Assembly: GCA_032051265.1 (NCBI GenBank)
Contig: DAMBYU010000006.1
Location: 326,830 to 390,829, forward strand
Direction: 5' to 3'
DNA from: Dryocola sp032051265
GTDB lineage: Bacteria > Pseudomonadota > Gammaproteobacteria > Enterobacterales > Enterobacteriaceae
Length of the DNA stretch: 64,000 nt
Position numbers and translations under genes: made by a program. Shown here one piece after another: positions 56,373 through 63,662 of the stretch. The notes under the pieces are model-generated. The model was not told where the DNA came from and did no database searches. It saw nothing but the letters and a program-made list of their open reading frames with translations. Numbering within the stretch: position 1 is the stretch's first letter; each line of letters opens with the position of its first letter.

Positions 56373-56455
56373 ATCACCAACCAACCGCGCGATACGGAGC
56401 TGACAATCAGTATTACAGGGTGGATAAGCGCAGCGCCATCCACCCTCTTACCCTT

Positions 56456-56881
56456 TCAGTTCATCTTCGCAAAGCGCGGCGCCAGCAAATCCTCAATCAG
56501 TAGATTAAGCAGTTCAAACAGCAGGCCGTTTAATGCGTGATGCACTGCTGGTTTTTGCCCCCGCTCGCCTAAAACCCGAGTTAATGCATAGCAATACTGG
56601 CGCAGTAACTCGGAATCCACGGCAATATGCTGCGGCTGGGTAGCGATAAGTTTCTCTGCCGTTAAGCGTTCAAGCAGATATGGCGGCAGCGGTTTTTCCA
56701 GCTCCAGTTCCATCGCTTCCAGACAGGCGGCCAGGCGAGCATAAAGCACATGCTGGCGGGATTTACTGGCGCACTCCATCAGCTCGTCTGCCAGCGTTTC
56801 GCAGATATCCAGCAGCTCGAATAAATCCAGCGTCATATAAACGGCAGAAGGGTTTTGGGCGGGGACGGTGTTTGTCATCAT
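56456..56881 (-). CDS. Satellite-phage protein of unknown function
   Basis: A 141-residue, mostly helical cytoplasmic protein (YMTLDLFELLDICETLADEL, then LLFELLNLLIEDLLAP). I do not recognise a family. Its start overlaps the end of an Ash-like reading frame by 4 nt, an arrangement known in P4-like satellites and related islands, so it is taken as island cargo. It marks the left edge of the mobile region after the AraC gene. Confidence 0.6.
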   Translation of the reverse strand: MMTNTVPAQNPSAVYMTLDLFELLDICETLADELMECASKSRQHVLYARLAACLEAMELELEKPLPPYLLERLTAEKLIATQPQHIAVDSELLRQYCYALTRVLGERGQKPAVHHALNGLLFELLNLLIEDLLAPRFAKMN

Positions 56882-57162
56882 ATAAAGCTCCGTGTGTGAT
56901 GATAAACGTCACCACAGGAGTTTCCACGCTCCGGGGTGGTGACGCTGATGAAGGTGGAAATACCGGACACAACGGAAACCGGCCAACCCGAGGGCTGCCT
57001 CACCAGCGACACCATTGAGCAGGATAAAGATGTGCAGGTGCTTCGACAATAAAAAGACGCACTCGCGCGCCATTTGTCGCCGTCATGTTCTCGGGTTTCC
57101 ACGCCCGGCACCAGAATTGGCTGGTGCAAAAACAGGCTATCGCGGGAGATTGAGGCTAACAA
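56878..57162 (-). CDS. Ash/Icd-like phage protein
   Basis: A 94-residue frame with the stretch SMVSLVRQPSGWPVSVVSGI, which resembles the P4-type Ash and 'cell-division inhibitor Icd-like' proteins (the 'QPxGWPV' motif). The true start is unclear; the family often uses several nested starts and overlapping frames. It is followed with a 4-nt overlap by the gene at 56456. It could be remnant sequence rather than a working gene. Confidence 0.45.
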   Translation of the reverse strand: MLASISRDSLFLHQPILVPGVETREHDGDKWRASASFYCRSTCTSLSCSMVSLVRQPSGWPVSVVSGISTFISVTTPERGNSCGDVYHHTRSFI

Positions 57163-57309
57163 GCGAAGAGTAGCGGCTTTCAGCGTTGCATTTCATCGCT
57201 GCGAGATGTCTCGCAAAGTGAAATAAGAGTGCAGTGACTATCTTATTTTCCATCCGTGTGGATGAGGTGAGCGCGCCCACACGAAAACCAACTGTCGCTG
57301 CTCTATCCG

Positions 57310-57410
57310 CACCGCCATCTCTCCCGTAAGGCCGAGTGGTTAGAGAGGTAGGTACAGGCGAGCGGTTAACGGCATAAAACGACGTCGGCTATGAGCGAAG
57401 AGCGGACAAA
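57310..57410 (-). ncRNA. Possible P4/C4-type antisense RNA region
   Basis: Between the Ash-like frame and the ASCH gene lies a ~340-bp non-coding stretch. It holds two near-direct repeats, GCCGAGTGGTTA (about 57333) and GGCGAGCGGTTA (about 57358), in short inverted-repeat surroundings. In P4-like elements an antisense immunity RNA sits in the same place beside Ash/Icd frames. This rests mainly on position. No cloverleaf was found, so it is not called a tRNA. Confidence 0.2.
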
Positions 57411-57502
57411 GTAGCAGAGGGAAAGCATCAATGTTAATGTCCGGAAAGTTCATGTTAAAACTCTGTATGACATTTTTCATCGACGATTAAAAAGGGCTCT
57501 TA

Positions 57503-57913
57503 ATGGCTACTGTTGAGGTATTAAAAGTAAAGTATCCAGGCGCAGATGCCTGGCAAATGGGAGACAGCCCGGAACTGGCCAGCGAGCTTGCGGACCTGAT
57601 TAAAAAAGGGATTAAAACGGCCTCCTGCGGATCCTTTGCCTCTTACCAGCAAGAAAAGTCTGCCCCGAGGATTGGAAGCTATAACATTATCCTTGATGGC
57701 CTGAATGCCCCGGTCTGCGTGACCCGGCTGGTTTCAATGCGACTGGTGCGTTTTTGTGATGTGACTGAGGAGTTTGCCCGCAAAGAAGGTGAAGGCGATT
57801 TAAGCCTTCAATACTGGCGAAATGAGCATCAGCGATTTTTTACCCGCGAAGGTCATTTTTCTAAAGATATGGAGTTGATCGCAGAAGAATTTGAAGTGGT
57901 TGAAGTGCTGTAA
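57503..57913 (+). CDS. ASCH domain-containing protein
   Basis: A 136-residue protein of the ASCH (PUA-like) fold, which in other members binds RNA or acts as an amidohydrolase on modified nucleosides. Readable family features are KGIKTASCGSF (about 36-46), VCVTRLVSMRLVRFCDV and the C-terminal DLSLQYWRNEHQRFFTREG. It is a single gene within island debris on the plus strand, opposite to its neighbours. It looks intact. Confidence 0.82.
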   Translation: MATVEVLKVKYPGADAWQMGDSPELASELADLIKKGIKTASCGSFASYQQEKSAPRIGSYNIILDGLNAPVCVTRLVSMRLVRFCDVTEEFARKEGEGDLSLQYWRNEHQRFFTREGHFSKDMELIAEEFEVVEVL

Positions 57914-57952
57914 GACGAGAGAGTCCGGCTGGCGTCTGCTGCTATTAATAAC

Positions 57953-57979
57953 AATGTCCGCTCCTGGCACTTAGCAGAC
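57953..57979 (-). repeat. Copy a of the GTCCGC/GCGGAC dispersed repeat (inverted, partial)
   Basis: A 27-bp piece whose complement reads GTCTGCTAAGTGCCAGGAGC and on to GGACATT, nearly identical to the right end of copies d and e but in the opposite orientation. Confidence 0.75.
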
Positions 57980-58133
57980 CGTCACATTCATTGACTCATG
58001 AGATAAATAGCGTCTCTGAACAAGACCCAGAACAAAAATTATTCTCTGTTTAGCCCCTCCATTCAGGAGAAGCTCTGCTTGTAGTCTTTACGCTGCATCC
58101 CCTAGTCATCCAGATAGGCTCATGGACAGCTAA

Positions 58134-58430
58134 TTACGATGCTTTCATGAACCCAGGCTTTCCAATTTTCCCGATATAGCCTGCATACCACTGCATCCTC
58201 TCCCTCCTCCCTTCCAGATACTGAGCATGGTTATATTTACCACGAATAGAATTCTTATCGACGTGTGCGAGCTGCGTCTCAATCCATGCCGTGTTGAACC
58301 CTTCCTCATGCAAGATCGTACTCATCGTGTGGCGAAAGCCATGCCCTGTGACCTTCTCCGTGTACCCAATCAGTTTAAATACTGATTAATTCTCGCTTCA
58401 CTCATAGTTTTGCGTGGATCACTCCGTCAC
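58134..58430 (-). pseudogene. int: Relic of a P4-type tyrosine integrase (C-terminal part)
   Basis: Only the C-terminal catalytic end survives. Reading on the minus strand gives DPRKTMSEARINQY, then after a one-base shift KLIGYTEKVTGHGFRHTMST and a continuation to the stop at 58134. The HxxR motif (HGFR), the second His (LAHVDKN) and the terminal Tyr region (KYNHAQYLEGRR) are recognisable. The N-terminal two-thirds are missing and an internal frameshift and an upstream stop are present, so it cannot work. It marks an old integration event. Confidence 0.8.
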
Positions 58431-58773
58431 CCAAACGTAAATTGAACCGGTTGAACCCAATTGATAACAGGAGATAAGAAACGGGCTATAATCCGCGGTA
58501 TATGGGCTTTGAGTTGATTTCGACAGACTTGGGAAGAGTTTGAAATGGTGCGATAATAGGAACATAACACAACCTAGATATCCATTGATAAATATAAATA
58601 TTTTCTTGTTTCATCTTTATAAGTGCCCCCTTTTGTGCCCCCACCTTGTTTTTCATGCGACTCGATGAGCCTTTCACCGAGTCGCCAATATCACCAATTT
58701 TTCACAGACCGTGCAAATCTTCGCTGCTCTTGGAGCCCTCCTCACTGCCGCGATCGGCTAAGAACAATATTAC
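58431..58773. other. Non-coding interval between integrase relic and cbtA
   Basis: No gene is supported here. Features seen are an A/T-rich middle and a short direct repeat of GTGCCCCC (about 58622 and 58635). There is also a small inverted repeat, CGACTCGATGAG ... CACCGAGTCG, near 58660-58686. No att core could be defined. Confidence 0.5.
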
Positions 58774-59109
58774 TTACTTCCCGATACGAACAACCGTTCT
58801 TAATCCGCATGCTCTCCTGGCATGAAGGATATCTGTCACAGTCAAATATGGCGCTTGTTCCTGTGAGGTAAATCCTGTGCGATCGATACGTACTAACTCA
58901 TGCTTTTCTACAAGAAAGTTAACGGCATTAGCCAGAGTGATACCGGCATCGATATGTTCCTGTATAGCGGTTTGATCCCAGAACGGCGTATCGTTCAGGG
59001 TCAGACCATAGTGTTTTTCCAGTAGCCGTGTAAGAAGCATTTGCCAGACTGCAACGGGCGACAGACAAGGCTTCGCCGCCCGCGAAATTGTAGCAGGTCG
59101 AGTTTTCAT
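58774..59109 (-). CDS. cbtA: Type IV toxin CbtA (YeeV/YkfI/YpjF family)
   Basis: A 111-residue toxin that in E. coli inhibits polymerisation of the cytoskeletal proteins FtsZ and MreB. The ATG at 59109 gives the family start (KTRPATISRAAKPCLSP), and WQMLLTRLLEKHYGLTLNDTPF and HIDAGITLANAVNFLVEK are near identical to the E. coli homologues. The extension to 59172 is unsupported. It lies directly after its antitoxin gene (20-bp gap). Confidence 0.95.
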   Translation of the reverse strand: MKTRPATISRAAKPCLSPVAVWQMLLTRLLEKHYGLTLNDTPFWDQTAIQEHIDAGITLANAVNFLVEKHELVRIDRTGFTSQEQAPYLTVTDILHARRACGLRTVVRIGK

Positions 59110-59129
59110 GTTTGCTCTCGTGAAATTCG

Positions 59130-59447
59130 TTAGCGTTGAGTGGGATAAATGGCGATATATACGTAGCCGCAACTACCAAGGGTATCGGCTTCGCAGGTAA
59201 AACCGTTGTGGTACAGAGTGACACAGTGGGCATGGCGAGGATTCATTTCACCAGTAGTCAGCATTGATTCCATCTGACTGATAAAATGCGGGAATGCGAC
59301 ATCCAACTTCAGGCATTCGGCATCACTAAACTTACCGGTGATACTTGCCCGGTCAGCCAGATAGTGCAGCCGGTTGCCCTCCTGCACCAGACGTGCTCCC
59401 AGGCGCGGCGTGATATCCCGCTGCAGGCCCCATGTGGTGTTGTTCAT
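59130..59447 (-). CDS. cbeA: Type IV antitoxin CbeA (YeeU/YafW/YfjZ family)
   Basis: A 105-residue antitoxin that counters CbtA by bundling its filament targets instead of binding the toxin. The stretches GARLVQEGNRLHYLADRASI and CEADTLGSCGYVYIAIYPT are diagnostic. The N-terminus is shorter than in some homologues (starts MNNTTWGLQRDITPR). It is part of the co-directional block yafX-radC-ykfH-cbeA-cbtA. Confidence 0.95.
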   Translation of the reverse strand: MNNTTWGLQRDITPRLGARLVQEGNRLHYLADRASITGKFSDAECLKLDVAFPHFISQMESMLTTGEMNPRHAHCVTLYHNGFTCEADTLGSCGYVYIAIYPTQR

Positions 59448-59464
59448 TTATAACCTCTTTATTG

Positions 59465-59686
59465 TCAGTTCAGGGTGATACTCATCAGGCAGGCGTAAGG
59501 CCCGTTGCGGTCCTGGCGGCGTTCGGCGTACACAGCCAGGACTCCTGTGATATCCGAAACATCCCTTCCGGTGTAATGACAGACGCTACCGTGCCACTGA
59601 TATTTTCCAGTGCAGTAGCGAAATATTCGGGACTCAGGATGCTGGCGATATATCGTCATTGCCCGGCGTTTACTTATAATTTTCAT
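59465..59686 (-). CDS. DUF987 protein (YeeT/YkfH family)
   Basis: A 73-residue protein of unknown function, regularly found between radC-like and cbeA genes in CP4-type islands. The start at 59686 (MKIISKRRAMTIYRQHP) fits the homologues; CTGKYQWHGSV and VLAVYAERRQDRNGPYACLM are characteristic. Confidence 0.9.
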   Translation of the reverse strand: MKIISKRRAMTIYRQHPESRIFRYCTGKYQWHGSVCHYTGRDVSDITGVLAVYAERRQDRNGPYACLMSITLN

Positions 59687-59694
59687 GTAATACC

Positions 59695-60177
59695 TCACAG
59701 CAGACCGTGTTCTGCGAACGAATAGATTTGCCTGCCACCGACAATCAGATGGTCAAGGACGCGGATATCAACGAGCTGAAGTGCCTGCACCAAACGCTGC
59801 GTGATGGTCTTATCTGCCTGGCTGGGTGTGATGTCACCGGAGGGATGGTTGTGCGCAAATAACACTGCTGCCGCATTGAAGTACAGGGCGCGTTTGACCA
59901 CCTCGCGGGGATGTACCTCGGTACTGCTAATAGAACCGGCAAACAGGGTTTCGTGGGAAATCAACTGGTTCTGCTGGTTCAGATACAGCACCATAAACTC
60001 TTCGCGCTCCAGTCCCGCCATTTTCAGTTTCAGCCAGTCACGGGCAGCCTGAGTAGAGGTGAATGCCACGCCTGTTTCGCGCAGGTGTCGATCAAGCAGT
60101 GTTAAGGCGCGTTTTATCGTGCGTTGTGCGGTTAGTGGAAGTATCGAACTTAGTGGGCTAAGTGACTGTTCCATCAT
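59695..60177 (-). CDS. RadC/JAMM-domain protein (YeeS/YkfG/YfjY family)
   Basis: A 160-residue member of the RadC family with an intact metal-binding JAMM motif, AHNHPSGDITPSQAD (about residues 107-121), and the preceding ISSTEVHPREVVKRAL. It is a standard island protein; no DNA-repair role has been shown for such copies. It lies 8 bp after yafX and 8 bp before the DUF987 gene. Confidence 0.92.
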   Translation of the reverse strand: MMEQSLSPLSSILPLTAQRTIKRALTLLDRHLRETGVAFTSTQAARDWLKLKMAGLEREEFMVLYLNQQNQLISHETLFAGSISSTEVHPREVVKRALYFNAAAVLFAHNHPSGDITPSQADKTITQRLVQALQLVDIRVLDHLIVGGRQIYSFAEHGLL

Positions 60178-60185
60178 GGGTATCC

Positions 60186-60647
60186 TTAATCAATAATGCG
60201 CAAAATGGCGCTGGATTCAGGGTGCTGCAGGGCGTAATCCCGCAGGCGGTAATAGTGCTCAGTCATGGCATCACATTCGGTGCGACAGGCGTGATGGCTG
60301 TATTCAATCAGACAGACAGCGATACCTGTGGCTTCCGCGCTCATTTGCGCACCATTGCCGTTCATGCCGTTGAACAGATGCCATTTATCGTCAACGTCAG
60401 CATCAGGGGCCATAAACGCGCCGCCATTGCTGAGCGTGTAAAAGGACCAGATACCACTGTTGTACTCGTCACAGAAGCGGTCCATCCAGGCGAAAATGCG
60501 GGGTTCCAGCGTTATCCAATGTGGGATAGAGCCAAAGTACTGCGGCCAGAAGCAGATACGCTGTTCGTCGGGTATCTGCGTTACGGTCAGTTCAAATTCG
60601 GATTCGTTAGCAGCAGATGCGAGGTTGTTTTTTGTCGCTGTTGTCAT
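60186..60647 (-). CDS. yafX: Antirestriction protein, ArdB/KlcA family (YafX-like)
   Basis: A 153-residue protein of the ArdB/KlcA family, whose members protect incoming DNA from type I restriction. VTQIPDEQRICFWPQYFGSI, GIWSFYTLSNGGAFMAPD and ECDAMTEHYYRLRDYALQHP are almost the same as E. coli YafX from CP4-6. It is the first intact gene of the CP4-type block. Confidence 0.93.
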   Translation of the reverse strand: MTTATKNNLASAANESEFELTVTQIPDEQRICFWPQYFGSIPHWITLEPRIFAWMDRFCDEYNSGIWSFYTLSNGGAFMAPDADVDDKWHLFNGMNGNGAQMSAEATGIAVCLIEYSHHACRTECDAMTEHYYRLRDYALQHPESSAILRIID

Positions 60648-60660
60648 GGGTATGTCTCCG

Positions 60661-60885
60661 TCAATAAAAAAACGCCAGCGGCGATGGCTGGCGTATGCGG
60701 TAATAATGAGTCTTCGGGAAGATTAAATGTTGCTGGTAAATCATGCGGAGCCAGCAGATGGATACGTCCGTACAGATGCCTGGCTTGCGGGTATAGCGGT
60801 TAAGACCTTCACCGGCATCCGGTTCAAAGTTCCATGCCTGCCCTAGTCGTCTTCAATGTTAACGCCGGTGATACTGGCAGGAACC
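60661..60885 (-). pseudogene. Remnant of a DUF905 (YkfF-like) gene
   Basis: Reading the minus strand from about 60840 gives AWNFEPDAGEGLNRYTRKPG, the C-terminal half of YkfF-type DUF905 proteins. Upstream a piece encoding NIEDD is followed by a TAG stop and a deletion of the middle. It sits where ykfF lies in E. coli CP4-6, directly before yafX. The original 3' end has also drifted, and the frame now runs into the hairpin at 60672. Confidence 0.65.
60666..60694 (-). terminator. Terminator after the DUF905 remnant
   Basis: An 8-bp stem, 60672-60679 with 60687-60694 (ACGCCAGC/GCTGGCGT), followed on the minus strand by seven T's. It lies just upstream of yafX. Confidence 0.75.
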
Positions 60886-60993
60886 AATGGCCCTGCTGCG
60901 CAAACAGCCGATACCCACTACGGTAGGTCATAAAGCGATTAGTGAAACGACTTCAAACCTTCAGAATTATTCATTACTACCCCCCCTGAAAAA

Positions 60994-61028
60994 TAATAAA
61001 AAAGCGGCAGAATCGTGAGATTCTGCCG
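60994..61028 (-). terminator. Rho-independent terminator in the island
   Basis: A perfect 10-bp stem, 61005-61014 with 61019-61028 (CGGCAGAATC/GATTCTGCCG). On the minus strand it is followed by a T-rich run, so it ends transcripts coming from the 61285 gene side. The interval 60886-61284 otherwise holds only repeat copy b. Confidence 0.8.
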
Positions 61029-61085
61029 TTAGTTGTGTATGTTCAGAGGAATGATATATATCTGAATATTTTTATAATGCTGATA

Positions 61086-61112
61086 GGCCGTTTTGTGCCA
61101 GAAGCGGACATT
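61086..61112 (+). repeat. Copy b of the dispersed repeat (right half only)
   Basis: GGCCGTTTTGTGCCAGAAGC and on to GGACATT corresponds to the right 27 bp of copies d and e. The left half is not recognisable. Confidence 0.75.
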
Positions 61113-61284
61113 ACAAAAACTCTGATTGGTAATCAATGGGGAACGTAGGGAAGAGAGCAAGTAATAATACTTGGAACATCTTATCTTTAGGAATGTTGGA
61201 ACTCCATGAATGGTTGGTTTCATGGAGCATGCTCTTTCAACCCAATAATATTATATTTTAACAGTAATTGCGATTGATGAATTA

Positions 61285-62346
61285 TCATTTATTATTGAAA
61301 GAGAAAAACTCCCATCGACTTCCATTAAATATAGCTGTGGAAAGCTTTTCTCCATCATAGTTGTAATGCCTCATTTTAGATATAGGACTGGTTCCTTCGG
61401 CATGATAATAATAATTAACTAAACCTAACCTTGCGGTTGTATCCCAAAAGGAGCCCGTGATGCTGCTTGCCCATGAGAACGTATAAACAATAAGGCAGAC
61501 GAAAATAGGCGATGAAAAAACTCTAAAAAACAGGACCCTAGAGTTTAGTAAAACCAGTTCGGATGAAGTGAGCTTTTCAATTCGCTTTCCTGTTCTCATT
61601 CTCACTGATAAGTTAGCTAGCTTTATGAATTTATTTCTTAGGAAATTTTCCTTAATGGGGGTGAATAAAGCCATCAAAGCTATTCCAATGAATTCAGGAA
61701 TGACGATCACCAATGAAAAAATCCCCACGAGAATTAGATACGCAAGTGGAGTGAAGAAAATGCTAACTACATTAGTAAAGTCACTGAAGAATTTAGGGTC
61801 GAGATCTGTAGTGATATAGATCCAACGTCGAGCTAAATAATTGGTGATGACAAATGACAGTGCTGCTAACAACGTGATTATGGTCTTCCCTAATAATCCT
61901 GACCATATTTTCTTAAAGATATAAACAGAGCGATTATATATATCAATTGCAAAAGAAGCACTCATTACTAAAAAAGCGAATCCTGTTAGGAAGAAAGAAT
62001 CGCCACTGAATAAAAATTGGCTGAGGCAAGAAACCATAAATGCCAAAGATCCAACATATAAAACAAATCTATTAATTGGCGTGAGGTTATAGTATCTCCT
62101 TATTTCCACGACCAAACGCCAACTTTTCATCTTGAAATGTTTGCAAGCCCTTGGATATAAAATTGCAACAGATATTGCTAACGGAACTGACACCCACATA
62201 ACAGCTAATGTTATGAATACTGGTTGTATTACGGCCATAAACTTAATGCTTTTAAATGAAATCATGTTTATGAATGTCAGGGCCAAACAAAGCAAAATCA
62301 ATTTAAAGAATATTCTGCTAAGTAGTTTGTTTAGTTTATAAGGCAC
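61285..62346 (-). CDS. Multi-pass membrane protein of unknown function
   Basis: A 353-residue protein that I do not recognise. About seven hydrophobic segments are visible (roughly residues 13-32, 36-62, 91-112, 116-134, 152-172, 195-225 and 268-290), with a Lys/Arg-rich loop near 235-258 (RMRTGKRIEKLTSSEL). A C-terminal soluble tail of about 60 residues ends HYNYDGEKLSTAIFNGS and beyond. The gene is clearly richer in A+T than the core genes. It is bounded by repeat copies b and c. No nuclease, ATPase or toxin motif is visible. Confidence 0.72.
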   Translation of the reverse strand: MPYKLNKLLSRIFFKLILLCLALTFINMISFKSIKFMAVIQPVFITLAVMWVSVPLAISVAILYPRACKHFKMKSWRLVVEIRRYYNLTPINRFVLYVGSLAFMVSCLSQFLFSGDSFFLTGFAFLVMSASFAIDIYNRSVYIFKKIWSGLLGKTIITLLAALSFVITNYLARRWIYITTDLDPKFFSDFTNVVSIFFTPLAYLILVGIFSLVIVIPEFIGIALMALFTPIKENFLRNKFIKLANLSVRMRTGKRIEKLTSSELVLLNSRVLFFRVFSSPIFVCLIVYTFSWASSITGSFWDTTARLGLVNYYYHAEGTSPISKMRHYNYDGEKLSTAIFNGSRWEFFSFNNK

Positions 62347-62438
62347 GGTCGAATTCTCACTTTATCAAAAATTATCATTAAGATAGCTAATAAAAGGTGA
62401 TGAAAAAAAGCATAACGAACAACAGGTTGGACTAATAC

Positions 62439-62503
62439 GTCCGATTCCACTCATAACAGACCTGACCGTCGCTTCTGTTCACTATCTGCAAGGAGCGGAC
62501 ATA
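62439..62503 (+). repeat. Copy c of the dispersed repeat
   Basis: Starts GTCCGATTCC and ends AAGGAGCGGACATA, aligned over its length with d and e but more diverged and about 4 bp shorter. It separates the genes at 61285 and 62531. Confidence 0.75.
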
Positions 62504-62530
62504 AATAGCATTGATATGCCTTAAGTCGCT

Positions 62531-62908
62531 TTATAATAAAACCCTGAAAGAGGAGATTAGGCTGTAAAAAAACATAACTGCAAATAATACAATAATGATG
62601 AACATAAGCCAGACAGCACACATTACTAAGCTCTGAACTCCGCGTGGCGCTCCCCATGGTTTAGACAATTTAACTACAACCCAGATGAATCCGGCTACCA
62701 AACAGCAACCTACAGCTAGTCCAGTAAGGGATAAAATTGTCGCTCCAAAAAAATTTTCTACATTCAACTTGCCAGACCCAGCGACCAAGGTTAAAACCCC
62801 AGCAGTGACCGTTGCTACTGATACGCCCGCAAGGGTTGCTATATCGGCGATAACAGCCAGCCTATCTTTGGCGTTCCCTTTTGCCAGTACTGCTAATATT
62901 GTTTTCAT
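62531..62908 (-). CDS. Small membrane protein of unknown function
   Basis: A 125-residue protein starting MKTILAVLAKGNAKDRLAVI, with about three transmembrane segments (roughly 18-45, 55-80 and 95-120) and Gly-rich stretches. The frame can be extended to 63121, but that part translates repeat d (NVRLWHGAD) and is unlikely to be real. The ribosome-binding site is weak, which lowers confidence in the start. No family is recognised. Confidence 0.6.
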   Translation of the reverse strand: MKTILAVLAKGNAKDRLAVIADIATLAGVSVATVTAGVLTLVAGSGKLNVENFFGATILSLTGLAVGCCLVAGFIWVVVKLSKPWGAPRGVQSLVMCAVWLMFIIIVLFAVMFFYSLISSFRVLL

Positions 62909-62995
62909 CAAATCGAAAAACCTATTATGTATTAATTGAAAATATAACCTACTGTTTATTTTATCTAACTTTGCTTCTCTTTTAACTATTATCTT

Positions 62996-63064
62996 GTCCG
63001 CTATTCGTTCACTGCGGACCTTATGTCTTTGCTTTCTGTCCGCTCCGTGCCAAAGGCGGACATT
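62996..63064 (+). repeat. Copy d of the dispersed repeat (69 bp)
   Basis: Begins GTCCGCTATTCG and ends GGCGGACATT. Inside, GTCCGC and GCGGAC form an inverted repeat at the left end, and GTCCGC ... GGCGGAC form another at the right end. It has the same length as copy e. Its right end overlaps the stop of the 63063 gene by two bases. Confidence 0.85.
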
Positions 63065-63404
63065 AAGGAGTATAAGAAGGGTCATACTCCCAGTCAGATG
63101 GGGCGCTGTAAATATTACCATTGTCGTCCATTACACGGGCGTTGAGGCACTCGGCGATATCTAACATCTTTCTATATAGCTGCGTGTCTGGCCATTTGGT
63201 GTAAATATTGCCGTCAATCCAGTCAAGCCATGCCTCATTATGCGATGAAGGCCCTGACCACAAAGCATGATAATCGCCATTTTTAAGGTCCCTTGTTAAG
63301 TCGCTGTCGCTATCGATGAAGGCAAGCCACTCCTCAGGAGTTATTTGGGCTTCGTCATTTTCAGCCCAAAAATCAGCTCGTGTTATATGAAACTCTACAC
63401 CCAT
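63063..63404 (-). CDS. Acidic protein of unknown function, possibly immunity-type
   Basis: A 113-residue, very acidic protein with many Trp (GVEFHITRADFWAENDEAQI; LWSGPSSHNEAWLDWIDGNI). Small, acidic, Trp-rich proteins of this kind are often found as orphan immunity proteins of polymorphic toxins, but this is only a resemblance in style; no family is recognised for certain. It lies between repeat copies d and e, and no toxin gene is next to it. Confidence 0.65.
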   Translation of the reverse strand: MGVEFHITRADFWAENDEAQITPEEWLAFIDSDSDLTRDLKNGDYHALWSGPSSHNEAWLDWIDGNIYTKWPDTQLYRKMLDIAECLNARVMDDNGNIYSAPSDWEYDPSYTP

Positions 63405-63515
63405 GGTCTCTCCACTAACTATTCAAACATTCTTTTCGCTTAACGGCTTCACTTATAAATTAACACAGAGACCTGTTTTTAAGTGAATTACACCTAAACG
63501 CCGGCATATGATTAC

Positions 63516-63584
63516 GTCCGCTCCTCGCTCACAGCGGACCTTCAGCTCAGTTAACTCGTCTGCTTCGTGCCAGGAGCGGACATT
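63516..63584 (+). repeat. Copy e of the dispersed repeat (69 bp)
   Basis: Begins GTCCGCTCCTCGCTCACAGC, where GTCCGCT and AGCGGAC form a perfect 7-bp inverted repeat, and ends GTGCCAGGAGCGGACATT. It lies between the 63063 gene and the LysR gene. Confidence 0.85.
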
Positions 63585-63662
63585 GGTAGCTGGTAAACGC
63601 TGTAATGATACTTTGCCGGAAAGAGTAGATCGGACCTGTCCGGTTTAAATATCGAATAATAT

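Noticed and set aside
57325..57370. tRNA gene or tRNA remnant (GGCCGAGTGGTTA resembles a tRNA-Leu/Ser D-arm)
   Set aside because: No acceptor stem, anticodon arm or T-loop could be found around it.
58622..58643. GTGCCCCC direct repeat as an attachment site
   Set aside because: Only 8 bp and both copies lie together on one side of the relic integrase; no matching copy at another border was seen.
61029..61223. 64-residue minus-strand frame with NVRFWHK
   Set aside because: It translates repeat copy b; similar peptides come from the other copies, so it is a repeat artefact.
62909..63121. Longer version of the 62531 membrane protein starting at 63121
   Set aside because: The extension crosses repeat d and overlaps the 63063 gene; its sequence is the repeat translation.
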